Shown one piece after another: positions 36,401-48,640 of a stretch of DNA of 64,000 nucleotides. Source of the stretch: Allium sativum. Lineage: Eukaryota > Streptophyta > Magnoliopsida > Asparagales > Amaryllidaceae. Numbering within the stretch: position 1 is the stretch's first letter; each line of letters opens with the position of its first letter. Below the pieces are notes generated by a model. That model did no database searches and was not told the DNA's origin. It worked only from the letters and a program-made list of their open reading frames with translations. The position numbers were made by a program, and so were the translations under genes. The DNA lies in contig CM060915.1 in NCBI GenBank assembly GCA_030737875.1, positions 901,844,177 through 901,908,176 of the forward strand, in the 5' to 3' direction.

Positions 36401-39257
36401 AAATGGGTGTAAAAGTCTATGATTTGAATAGTGAATTGGGCATATAATTAAATATAGGAAAAAAGAGAAATAATCACCTATAATGACATAGACAGATTTG
36501 GATAAAAGTAGAATGTCTAGTAATTACAATTAGGAATTGTAATTGGACTTATGACATGAGATTAGGTTGCATTAGTGGTGGAAGTCAGCCCAGACCTGAC
36601 CGACATATCCAGCAGCTACTAATGTTGAACCTAATGTGAGAGGTCTAAGTGTGCAAATATGAATCGGGCTAAGACACGAGGTTAGACCCAAGTGTGGAAT
36701 AAGACTGCCCGGACCCGACCGGCATATCCAATATCCACATGTTGTAGGCCTAATGTGGGAGGTCTAGCCCATTATTACCATAATTGAACATGGTAATTAA
36801 TTGGACTACTTAACCTAATTTAATCCATAAGGATTGTTTGATTTTGAACTTAAGTCTGGGTTAAGTAAAATTGGATGGGTAGTGGTTGGGTTAAGTAAAA
36901 TAGAGGAGGCGGGTAATATTAACATTTAGGCCCATAAACTTAACCCAATAAGGTTATGTAATTAAAGGCACCTAGTGGTATACATAACCGATGGAAAATA
37001 TAATAAAGTTATGTAATTAAAGACACCATTGTAGGGTAAGCATAACTTGTAGAAATAATGGAATTAGATATGCATAATAATCTGCTAAGTAAACAACGAT
37101 AAGTTGTAGAGACGGTGTAAATTAAATTTATAATTAAATAAGAAAGAATGAGGAAAATTTGTATAATAAATAAGCTATATTTAATCATAAATGGAAAGTG
37201 ACATGTTAATTCGGAAACATGTGAATTGAGATATACTTAATAACGTATTAAGGAGAACATGTTAATGTAATGTTGTAACCAAGCAAGAATGTAAAATAGA
37301 TTGTGGATTATAGACCTTGGGCCACAATCTATAAAATAACATGTTGTGGGCTTATTAATAAACTTAAATGGATTTAGTTATATGACTAAAATTAATAAGC
37401 AAAAGAAACTTGGTAATTTGAATAAGAATTCAATATGAACGAGAATAACCAAGTAAATGGGAACCTGGTGAGGTAAGGCAAGCTTGTAAAAGAACGTTTA
37501 GACATAGGGTCTAATAACATATTAAAGAAAGGCGCTTAGACCAATTCGTACGTTTGAGCGTGAATAACCCAACGGGGTAGATCATCGAGGAGTTATATAA
37601 CACCAGGGGAGTGCACATTCATCTGATTGTTATGACGGCTCCGAAGGACTGGAAGGGGAAGCACGCGGCTTCCTGAAGTGCATAAGGTGCTCCTAGTAGT
37701 CCTCTGTGCCGTGACAGATGTCTTAGGCTGTACTCGCAGAGGTTGGGTCTGCGCGTAACTATAGGTGGGTGGGCCTTGACTGTAGATGTAGCTATGCAGT
37801 TAGAATGGTGTGACGAGGTGACACCAGGGTGATTCAACGGTTGCCTCACGAGGAGGTAGAGAGGGTCACGACCAACAAGGATAGTATACCATCTGATATC
37901 CATCATCGATAGCCAGTGGGATGCAAAAAGACTAGAGGTAAACCCAAGATATCATTTCACCTTTCACTATCGAGGTACGGGGTTGAGGGTAGACACCACA
38001 TGAATGTTTAGATTGGTTGTATTAGGGGTGGTCACTTAGCTCTTGTTGTCATTACTAGTTGAGGGATGGGCCAAGGTGGAGCCATTACCACTATGGAAAA
38101 TAGGCCCGAGGAATATCTGTATTTGAAGGCACTTAAAGGCAGCCTATACAGGTATGGAAAAGCTCCTGACCGAGTTTTGTGTTTCTTGTATCGCCCTGTT
38201 GCGAAACTCGGTGCACATTAGAGAACGTGCAATTGAGGCATCGAGCTAGAATTATAGTACATACATGGGACAGTCTAGATACATGCATATCTGCTCTGAG
38301 TGGTGTACCGTAGACTGGAGGGCATTATTCCGAAAAGGAATCTGATTTGATCGATGTTGGCAGTCCATACGCTTACGCAGCATAGTAATGATAGATATAT
38401 GCAGAACGTAACATTTTATATAGAGATCTGTACGTCACTCCGTCATACGATGAGGGACTGCGTTCATTACAGTGAAGACCATGCCAGTAGGGGTACCATG
38501 GGGTGTATCTCAATATTGAGAGATAACTACATATATTGCATAAGGTGAATCCATAGAAAAGTAAATGGGTACGATGCGTGTTTAAGTCTTGAGTGCTATT
38601 GATCCAAGTAACCTAATAATTAGGAAAATGTAATGGAACGGTATTAGTAGAGATCATTCTACTTCTGATATACTAGTATCTGCGCGGTGCAGATAATTTT
38701 TCTAAGAAGCGCAATATATCTGGTTCATCTTATCTTGCTCAGTTCACACTTGCTATTGTTACTGTTATCTTGTTCTTCCAATTTTTATACCTGCCATGGT
38801 ACTTTTATTTATTTATATTTAAAAGTAACTGGACTTTCCAGACTTTATGTCTGACCCTTTTTGTTTCCTCTTCTCTCTGTTCCGTCCTCACGCCTTCAGG
38901 TTCTCAGGGTGGAAGTGCTTAGAGTTCATTTGGATTCTTTCAGCTTAGCTTGGGGTTTGGATATAGAAGTACTACTTTGACTTCTTGTCAACTCTATTAT
39001 GGCTTTGCAAGTGAAATACGGTTTTATGCTTTTGTACCCTGATATTTTTGGCAAGATAGATTATTAATGTAATTAGTTACTTATGATGTAAACTCAGTAT
39101 TTGGGACCATGATGTTTTGATTTAAATAAAGTATTTAATTCCGCTGCTATTTTACATGTCTATCTTGTGCTATTATGTTCTTATTTACTTATAATGCTTC
39201 ACGGAACTTAATGCATTCCTTTAGTGAGTGACATTAACGGACGTGGGCTGTTACATT

Positions 39258-39270
39258 TGGTGTCAGAGCA
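39258..39270 (+). promoter_or_regulatory. E4 primer-binding site
   Basis: TGGTGTCAGAGCA lies two bases after the 5' LTR. It differs from the usual TGGTATCAGAGC by one base (A to G). Confidence 0.88.
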
Positions 39271-39439
39271 TATGGTTATAAGATCGGATAAAGTATTTTG
39301 AAAATGGTTTTCAAAAAGGTCTCAAAAACAAAATATTTCAAAAAAAAAAGTCTGTTTTTGAAAAGCATATTTCCCAAAGCCATAAATATCTCTCGATTCC
39401 CCACTTGATTCCTTTTCCTTTTTGTTCGAGGAACCGTTT

Positions 39440-40680
39440 CTTCCCGGAAGGGTATCCCTATTTTGGCATTGTTCCGTAGGCATGTTAAAACTACGGTACA
39501 TGTCGAAGGGCAAAGAAGTGCCCAACCTCCATCTTTAGCCGCAGTGGTTTCACCTGCGTCTTATTTTTTCTCAAGCCTCGAAAGGATTTCCATGCGATGT
39601 AGGCCGCTTTCAAGAGACATATTAGTACGTAGCACAAGGATGGGGAAAAAAGGAGAATAAGGGAGTTGGGGTTAAGAAGTACAACCCAAAGAAGAAAAGA
39701 GGAAATACCATAATTTCGGAATGGTGGGTCATCTGAAAATAATTGCAGAAAGATAAAAGTTGTTTGATACCACTATGGTAAGGCAAGACACCTCATTAAG
39801 GAGTGCCCAAAGAGACAAAGACAAGGCTAGGGGGCAGGAAATTCTAGAGGGCAAGCTAATGTTCTCATAACTGGTGGACAGGATAGGGGTTGGAAATTTT
39901 CCATCGAAGGATTGTTTTCTATTTCTGAACATCCTGTTAGGATTCTTTTTCTGGCGCTTTTCATTCTTTTGTATCTGATCTTTTAGTTGAGCCTCTGCAC
40001 CTAGATGCTAGTATGGTTTTGGATCCCGTTAGTGTCTCAAACCCATTAGAGGTACGACTCATTTATCGAGGGTTTGTCAGGGATTGAGAATCTCTGTGTT
40101 AGGGGTCAATTTTGGTTACAACGCATATGTTCTTGATTTCATATGATACGGTTTGATTCTAGGGAAGGATTGTCGTTAGACTTCTAACTTTCCATAGAAA
40201 GACCCTTGAGATTTCTTATGACCCCAAAGGGGTCTGTCATGCTTAGTCTCCTAGAACCTCTTGAAATATCGATCGATGATTTGCAAAATGTGACTCCTTA
40301 AAGAAAAGATGGAACTTTGTAAGCAAGTAGGGGAGCTATTTGAGAAGTGGTTTGGTAGGTGAATTATATCACAATGGGAAACCTATTGAAAACAGTCCTT
40401 GAGGGAGCCCATCATTCTAAGACGACTATTCATTCAAGAGGCGATACAGTGTATAGAGTTCGAGGTAATGGAGCCAAACTTGTGAGAGGAATTGGAAGTA
40501 TAGAAGGAAGCAATGGTAGGATGAGTTCCGACTTGCATACTTGTATCGGAGGTTAAGAAATTGTGCAACAAAGAAGTGAAGCTAGTAAGAGTGCAGTGGG
40601 GAAAGGGCCGCGAGGACGCTACTTGGGAGGCTAAAGACAAGATTCGCGCTTCTTATCTTTTTCTTTTCGAGAATATGTTC
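39440..40680 (+). pseudogene. E4 gag-pol remnant, heavily deleted
   Basis: Plus-strand fragments in order. A short gag piece (about 39440-39660) is shared with E1. Two degraded CCHC knuckles lie at about 39703-39805 (the second recognisable as GKA..HLIKEC in a shifted frame). A protease remnant (about 39940-40160) includes HSFVSDLLVEPLHLD. A linker (about 40195-40350) ends at KQVGELFEKWF. The sequence then jumps to the integrase zinc region VLEGAHHSKTTIHS (about 40395-40440). A further jump leads to a chromodomain with KLVRVQWGKG and DATWEAKDK (about 40560-40672). RT, RNase H and the DDE core of integrase are missing. Many stops and frameshifts remain. The left edge of the RT deletion is at almost the same residue as in E1. 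Confidence 0.82.
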
Positions 40681-41230
40681 TTAACTTCTTTTCCATGCTT
40701 CGAATTAATACTTGTATCTATCGTTTGAATATCTCTTATCGATCGAGTCTTTAGGTAGAAAACTAATGAATGTAAACATGTGTTTGAGACATGTTATGTT
40801 TGATGGATGCAAGTGGTTGCTAGTGATTGCTCGTGGATGGATATACACACATAATGAGCACTAGATCAGCATACTCACTTATATTTTGCATATTGATGTG
40901 TGTACATTTTAAATTTTATGGAAGAAAATGGGTGTATCATTGCATTGGTGTTGCATCTGGATGGATGATTATGCATACATATAGAGTTTACATGTTATAC
41001 TAGCATGATTTGCATATATTTTGGTTGCATGGCACAAACATACAATGCATTAAGGCTGATCTTTCGCATTAGTTTATGGACATATACGCACACTATTGCG
41101 TATGTTCATAAAAGCATTAGAAAATCCTTAAGGACAATGGATGCATGTGATTGCTAGATGGATGTATGATTGCTGGACGTTAGGATATACGCTCTTCTTA
41201 ACTTAGAGATTTCGGGGACGAAATTCTTTA
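40681..41230 (+). other. E4 3' untranslated internal region
   Basis: Non-coding DNA of 0.55 kb after the chromodomain, with words such as 'ggatgcaagtggttgc'. It matches 14448-15029 of E1 in inverse orientation. Confidence 0.75.
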
Positions 41231-41242
41231 AGTAGGGGAGAA
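41231..41242 (+). promoter_or_regulatory. E4 polypurine tract
   Basis: AGTAGGGGAGAA directly precedes the 3' LTR. Upstream is 'tttcggggacgaaattc', typical of Tekay/Del elements. Confidence 0.88.
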
Positions 41243-43830
41243 TGTAACACCCCGAAATTTTAACAACGCTTAAGATGATGAATTAGAGAATAATTAGTGT
41301 GAAATACACTATCAACAATGAATTAAGGAAAAATCAATATAATATTCAGAATTAAATAAAATGGACTGCGACATTGCATCCATCTTGAAAGTCTGGTCAA
41401 AATATACACCTGGTTTGCGTAAATCGGACACCATATGAAGAAGTTATTAAGGTTTGAAGTTTGTATGCATATAGGAAAGATATATACACATAAAATTCAA
41501 AATTAGTCAAAAATCAACAAAACCAGAAATCTGACGCGCAAATCGAGGAAGGGCCGACATTTCGAAGTCGACCCGAGACCTTGTTGGGTCGACCTAGGGG
41601 TCGACTTAGGCTCATGGGGCTCGACCTAGGGGTCAACACGCATGAAGGGGGGTCGACCTAGGGGTCGACTCACCTGAAGGGGGGCCGACCCACCCGTGGC
41701 GCTGGAAACTTCTTTTCTGAACCTGGATGATTTTGGAGCTAGATTCATGAAACCTGGGCTATATAAAGGACCCTATACCAAGGTTTTATTCATCTAAAAA
41801 CAATGGTGACGGCAAAGCTCCGCCGCAACGAAAATTGAATGGCATAATATACTCTAAACCTAAATCAGCAAACATTATACAAATTCAATGATTGCTACAA
41901 CAAATTCAGCATTGGCTACAACAACTTATTCAACATGTTCTTCGCAGTAAATTGGATCCATTTCCTTATATCTATTCATTGTGAGTTCATGTTATTTTTT
42001 GATCTGAATATTTAAATAGTAATCTTGATTTGTATGTAAAAATTGGATCTTGAATCGGTGCCTAATTAGTTCTATTATGACATAACTATCAGATCTTCTT
42101 TTCTATGTCCATACCGCCGCCCGGTTAAATCTTGTCATAATATGCCTATTCAGTTTATGCCTATTTCTATCAGTTTATTATTGTATCATGCCTGTTCTTG
42201 ATTCTCTTCTCTCCCTCTTTTCCCTTTTTATTTTTATGTAGCCAGGCTATCTTTGAGCCTAGGCCTAACGCTGAAAAATGCGAACGTGCAAAATTGGGAA
42301 TAATGGGGAAAGACATAATTTGGGGCATATTTGGTATTGGAAAATATGGATCTAAATTTGGGCATAAAACTTGGAAATATATGAGTATGAATTTGGGGGC
42401 ACATATTGTGTTGGATAATATGAATATGAATTTAGGCATACGTTGGAAAATATAATTTGAGCGTAAATTGGGACATGTGTAAGTATTGATTTGGGACATA
42501 AATTTGGATGTGTGTGAATATGAATTTTAGGCATACATTGGAAAATATGCGAATATGGATTTGGGTATAACTTGATTTGAAATGGGAAAATATGGATTAG
42601 GATATAAATTGGAAAATATGTAGATTTGGGTTTGTGCATAACATATATATATGTATATGCCTTGACTTATAACTTGGAAAAAAGAGCATATGTGCATAAT
42701 TAAAAGGTGAATTAAAAAGGGGTGTAAAAGTCTATGATTTGAATAGTGAATTGGGCATGTAATTAAATATGGGGAAATGGAGAAATAATCACCTATAATG
42801 GCATCGGTTGATTTGGATAAAAATGGAATGTCTAGTAATTACAATTAGGAATTGTAATTGCACTTATGACACGAGGTTAATTTTCATTAGTGGTGGAAGT
42901 CTGCCCAGACCCGACCGGCATATCCAGCAGCTACTAATGTTGAAACTAATTTGAGGGATCTAAGTGTGCAAATATGAATCAGGATAAGACACGAGGTTAG
43001 ACCCAACTGTGGAATAAGACTTCCCGGACCCGACCGGCATATCCAGCATCTACACGTTGTAGGCCTAATGTGCGAGGTCTAGCCCATTATAACCATAATT
43101 GGACATGGTAATTAATTGGATTACTTAACCTAATTTAATCCATAAGGATTGTATGATTACGAACTTAAGTTAGGGTTAAGTAAATTTGGATAGGCAGTGG
43201 GTGGGTTAAGTAAAATAGAGGGGGCGGGTAATATTTAATTTAGGCCCATAAACATAACCCAATAAGGTTATGTAATTAAAGACACCTTGTGGTATACATA
43301 ACCGGTGGAAAGTTAATAAAGTTACGTAATTAAAGACACCCTTGTTGGGTAAGCATAACTTGTAGAAATGATGGAATTAGATATGCACAAAATCTGCTAA
43401 GTAAACAACGATAAGTTGTAGTGACAGTGTAAATTGAATTTATGATTAAATAAGAAAGAATGAGGAAAACTTGTAAAATGAATAAGCTATATTTAATCAT
43501 ATATGGTAAGTGACATGTTAATTAGGAAACATGTGAATTGAGAAATAATTAATAATGTATTAAGGAGAACATGTTATTGTAATGATGTAACCAAGCCAGA
43601 ATATAAAATAGATTGTAGATTATAGACCTTGGGCCACAATCTAGAAAATAACATGTTGTTGGCTTGTTAATAAACTTAAATGGATTAAGTTATATGACTG
43701 AAATTAATAAGCAAGAGAAATTTGGTAATTTGAATAAGAATTCAATATGAACGAGAATAACCAAGTAAATGGGAATAGGGTGTGGTAAGGCAATTGCGTA
43801 AATGAATGTTTAGACATAGGATCTAACAAC

Positions 43831-43835
43831 ATATT
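43831..43835. repeat. target-site duplication of E5 (left copy)
   Basis: ATATT precedes TGTTAGCC and recurs at 53914-53918 after TCTAACA. The uninterrupted site 'aacatattaaa' is in the E4 5' LTR near 37524. Confidence 0.9.
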
Positions 43836-43950
43836 TGTTAGCCTGCTTTGTGAATAGGCTACCCAAAGCCAGGGACTTGAGTATGAACTTACATTGATTG
43901 GAGATCACTTGGATGGAGTGATAGAAGGTTGGAAAACTTGAATTATACAT

Positions 43951-44060
43951 GCAGATCGGATCAGATCGGATCCCCCTATTCGGATCGAATCGAATCTCCC
44001 ATTCGGATCGGACTGGATCCCCCATTCGGATCGGATCGGAGTGCCCCCCTATCCGATCCG
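43951..44060. repeat. GATCGG-rich array in the E5 5' LTR
   Basis: About three and a half units of 'cccattcggatcggatcgga' type. Many of the differences between the two E5 LTRs fall here (copy at 53312-53420). Confidence 0.85.
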
Positions 44061-44209
44061 CCCATCGCCTACTGCTATATAGCATAGCCTATTTTCTAGC
44101 CTGCAAAAGAGGATCTACCTTCTCCCCACGTTCTCCACTCTCTTATAACCAACTCCGAAGCCTTCCAGATGCTGCCATGTGTACCCCTAACCGCTCACCA
44201 ATTCCAGCC

Positions 44210-44217
44210 TATAAATA
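44210..44217 (+). promoter_or_regulatory. TATA box of the E5 5' LTR
   Basis: TATAAATA about 375 bp into the LTR, with an identical copy at 53570-53577 in the 3' LTR. The poly(A) signal lies about 100 bp downstream, which fits a short R region. Confidence 0.65.
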
Positions 44218-44312
44218 CATCATAATGCAGCAAATTAAGGGGACTTTTGGCCCTATGGAAACCCTATGTATTTCAGCCATGGCTGCCAACAGTGGAGAAC
44301 CATCTTCTATTT

Positions 44313-44318
44313 AATAAA
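44313..44318 (+). terminator. poly(A) signal in the E5 LTR
   Basis: AATAAA within 'tttaataaaatcaatg'. The functional copy would be the 3' LTR one at 53673-53678. Confidence 0.5.
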
Positions 44319-44561
44319 ATCAATGAATCCAGAGAGAATTATTCATTGTAGTTGAGTGATTGAGTGTTTATACTTATTGTAATTGTAATTGTAATTCTGG
44401 AAGGAAATGAGAAACTATGAAGTGGATGTAGGCTTGTTAATGCCGAACCACTATAAAACTCATGTGTTGATTGATTTTTCTTGCTTTTTGTTCATGATTC
44501 CACATTATTCTCTGCAAAATATGATCATTTGGGTGTTAGGACCATTTTTTCGTCTAACATT

Positions 44562-44579
44562 TTGGTGCTTTCACCGAGA
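44562..44579 (+). promoter_or_regulatory. probable E5 primer-binding site
   Basis: TTGGTGCTTTCACCGAGA starts two bases after the 5' LTR. Similar TTGGTGCTTTCA sequences follow the LTR in many plant Ty3/gypsy elements. I cannot name the tRNA. Confidence 0.6.
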
Positions 44580-47500
44580 AATGAAGATTCTCAGCATATA
44601 AGGATTCTCTATTCTACTATTGGATCACCAAATTCGATGAGGAAATCCTGCAAATTCGACATCTTATATTTATTTTACAAGCGTGGAGATCACCAGATGT
44701 GAAGTCACCCACACGCTATCCTGTAGCAACAACATTTTCCCACTTCGAAGAAGTCTCTGGATCGGATGCAGGTGAGTAGGGGCTTAGATCGAGATGATAA
44801 AGATCACATAGCTCATGTTCAAATCGTCACATTTGAACCAGTTCGGGTCCGACCTGACCCCATGGAGTCACACACTGGAACACTAGATCTTGGAATGGCA
44901 GCACTGGTTTGGGTCGGATGACCATGGATCCGATCCGCCTGAAGTGCATCGGATCGAACAAACAACTTCCGACCCACAGCCACCAATGACATCACGATTC
45001 GACCAGGAAGAGTGACCCCGACCCAAACAGCAGGGGAAGATCCGAACCGACTAGATGATGATGCCCCGATCCAGTTCAGAGGAACGAGTCCAATCCGACC
45101 TAACCTGAAGCACTCCCGAGCCGCAATTTAAAGGGGTGATTCGATCCGACCCAAAATAACTATTTTTGGGAAAAATATGTTTTTCAGTTCATTTCAGAAA
45201 AGGCTCCATCTTCCAAAATCGAAAAAATTGCCGGTTAGGTCGATCGCCGCCGGGACTGTGGGGCCCCGGACCCCCACCGATGCTGCGCCCGGACCCGCTG
45301 ACGGCCTCGCCTTCGGCTCGGAGCACGGCTTGCCTTCGGCTCGACATATATTTTGGCCAACAGCAGTCATCAAAGCTTGTCAATGAAGATTAGATGGATA
45401 GTTAAAGAATATGACAATGAAATGGCAACGACTGGGATTCTTCCTAAAGCCATGACACCTACTTACATTAGTAGGCCAATGTGAGGAGCTATTAATCAAA
45501 TTCAACTTGCTATTTGTGACAATATATGAAACAATGATTGTTTCCTAGCAACCATCTCTTCCAAAGCTACGATGGTGTATAGATTTCACCGGTGCAACTT
45601 ATGTTGTTCTTGAATGAGTAATGATCATATGATTTACATGACATAAACATGTCCAATTAGCGGAGTACCAAATGACGGTTATATGGAACAATCCGGGCAC
45701 TACTCCAAAGACAATTCATATGATCTTAGCGACCATGATTATCAATGATGGAATATTGGAAAGCAACCAAGGATCCTAGCACTACAAAGCTACACCTCAC
45801 TTAAATGGTGTGGTGAAAGACGTATGTCATGTAGTTCACTCCCTGAAGAGCTTACCTAACCTTTGCAATTTCTATCTGCCATAAACTACATCAATGAAGA
45901 TTGGTTTCCATTAAACAAGGGTTAGACCGATATCCTTTGGTACCCAGAGTTAGGTACCAGTTGGACCACCACAAGCCATGATTGGATCAATGGATCCTTG
46001 CCCGGATGATAACAACTTGACTACTCACCAACCACCATACGACCTCGGTCAACAGATGAAAGATTGAGATTAAAGTGAATATGAATCAATCGTTAGCTTT
46101 TTTCTTCATACTTCTGTTGTGACAGAGCCCTGGAACATTACTTGAAGCCTCGCAAGCTATGCTATCGTATTCAAGCTTATATGATCATTGTATATATCAA
46201 CCAGCTCTAACAGAATTCAGAGCTTACATTGCGCCCTAGTATCTATAACTAAAAGCCCCAACCGAAGCCAGAGTGGGAATGATATGTGATAAGTAAGTTA
46301 CTAGGAGAGCCTGCTATTTGGCTGAATGGAATATGCTACGTAACAAAGACGGCATGGGACCCAAAAATGCTTCCCCTTCCGGTGAGATGGAGTGTGAAGG
46401 AGGCATGGGATTAGCAAGCAAAGGACACATCGCAGAAAGAATTGCACGATAATTTGCCCAAAGACATAGATCCCAGAAAGGATGAAGATTCAGGATGCAG
46501 GAGGGTAATGTCTAATGAAGCAACTGCCCAAAGACTGAAAAGCTTGTTTACAACTTGTTGATTATCTCGAGAGAACTCCGCCAGTATTTCCAAATTCACC
46601 TGATTGAATACACACTAATTAGCCACTATGACAGGTCCTGCAGCGACCTAAGGCATCTAGGAGATTGCTCAAACGGAACATCGAGCTTAACCAGTTTGAT
46701 CTCAATCCCCTCCTAAAGAAGTCCATATGAGGGCAAACATTAGCCAAATCCATCATTGAATTTACCATGGCCGAAGAGGATGTGGTACATGAAGGAGATG
46801 GCCCTTCAAAACGAAAAGTGAATACATGCACCCGTTACTGTATACAAACGGTGCAATGAGTGATCGATGACCTGATGTAGGAGTCATATTGATAACTCCT
46901 GAAGGAAGATTCGAAGGGGATTCCAGATGAAGGGACCAAAACTCGCAGCTTACCTAAACGAGTATAGCAACTGTTGGATGAATGGGAACATTACAATATG
47001 TCCTGTACTCCGCATACAGAAAATCAAGAGGTGGATAATCTGGCCAAGTTAGAAAGTTCCGAGAATCCAGCAGAGATGGGGATGATCCCAATCAAGGCAC
47101 TACAAACTCCAACCATTGATCAGATGGAAGTAAATCCAATGTTGGAGACTATACCCGGAAGAGAATCATCGACAACCCCTGTAAGAAACTTCTTGCAGCA
47201 CGAAATGCTTCCGACAAGGAGAATGAATGGAGCACTATTGTTCGTTATGCCTCGAGATATGACATGCAAGAAGACATTGCTTATTTCCTTTGAAAGGTTG
47301 TCCTGAGATAGATATCAACGAGTCTCATTGCTCGATTCACTGTCCAGAATGATTCAACAAAATCACTAATTAATTTCCTGCTTGAAGGGAGATATATGCG
47401 AATGTAATGTCTAATGAGTGATGTTTTGGAATTATAAAGTGAAGATTCACACTTCCATTCCTTTCATCAATTATCTGCCAAGTAACTCATTCCCTAGACG

Positions 47501-48640
47501 CTGGGGGCAACTGGAGATTTAAGATTGAATAGCTCGAGATTACATCACCTAATTCAAAGCTGATACATCAGGAGTTTGCATAGCCGATTGCCTTGGCCTT
47601 GCCTGAAGGTTAGTGAGTTGAAGGTTTAGAACGCTTATTCCTGAATGCTGATTGATCGTTTTTGCACCAACCCTTGTCCCCGACATGGGTTCGAAGGCAT
47701 ATCAACATATTTATGAGATATGACTATCTCACCAGTAGAAATATCTTGTTTCCTAGCATGGAAAGTACACAAGTTTCTATAAGTATGGATTCATTGTTCT
47801 CTTGCTAATTACCATCCTAACACCAATGTGATGATGTGCTACCATTAGCGGTACATACATGACTCCCTAACACTCAATCATTTCCCTTAACAAGGGGGCA
47901 AGAAGGTGATTCAAAGGAGATGCAACCCCGTCATTCGCTTACAGTATTTACCTAACTGCCTTTGTCGCTCCAAGACCCCAATCAAGGTCAGTTCATTCTC
48001 GGGGCCGCCAACCCACGGCGATTTGAAAAGACGTTCATCACCAGCTAAAGATTTTGGCAGCCATCTCCGACAGAGATTGTCGAGGCAAAATAGACCTGCA
48101 AAGAGCATGCAATGCAATTTTCGCATAGAATCCATTCCTTTTACGGTACCTAGGATTTGATACCGGTCAGACTTCTAACACCCACATATAGAGTTATAGA
48201 GCAATATCATGACAAGTTTGACTGAACCGCTCTCTTACAAAGCCACGGCCCCCACCTAAAAGAGGTTGTATATCTCAAGGTAGATCTGAGATGACCATCC
48301 ACTCCTAGGCTCATACGTGGCAGAGCTAAAGATAATTATGCATTGGCTTTTGCATTTCAAAGTTGGAATCCGATTTCAGATTGATGCAGTTCAACCTTTT
48401 ACATGTCTCGATCCTGCATTTGATGCCACCAGATTACATGAATCCAAATAAAGGACGCAGCACTACCACTTGATATGCTTACTTTACAATCATCCGATTT
48501 ACTCTTACATGCTTCCCGAGTTATTGACATAACTAACTCATGCGATATGAATGATGCAGGTACTCAAAGTTCGGTGCCAATCACACCTCACATGGATTGA
48601 TCGAAGGAACGCAGAGCCTTGGCAAACATTTTCTGACTAT
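44580..48640 (+). other. E5 internal region, 5' part, no gene recognised
   Basis: Only short frames occur (up to 110 codons at 46974-47306) and none resembles a known domain. About 44830-45150 is scattered with GGTCCGACC, CGATCCGACCC and similar motifs. A GC-rich patch lies at 45230-45350. The rest reads as decayed or non-coding sequence. Confidence 0.6.
45230..45350. other. GC-rich patch inside E5
   Basis: About 120 bp of very GC-rich DNA with GCCTTCGGCTCG twice. It begins and ends abruptly in AT-balanced sequence. It gives overlapping short frames on both strands but no recognised product. It may be captured foreign or host DNA. Confidence 0.5.

Larger units (their letters stand above)
34929..39255 (+). 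repeat. E4 5' LTR
   Basis: 4327 bp, TGTAACACCCCG...GGGCTGTTACA. In order: GTCGACC cluster (35255-35345), TATA box (35404), AT-rich region with a degenerate 'aaatatggatttgggcata' array (35930-36400), AT microsatellite, blocks shared with E1 in inverse orientation (about 36540-37060), and a terminal part (37560-39255) matching 53960-55659. The frames at 36002-36382 and 37619-37906 are not credible genes. Confidence 0.93.
43836..44559 (+). repeat. E5 5' LTR
   Basis: 724 bp. It contains a GATCGG-rich array of about 28-bp period (43951-44060), a TATA box (44210) and a poly(A) signal (44313). It ends TCTAACA before TTTTGGTGCTTTCACCGAGA. Confidence 0.93.
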
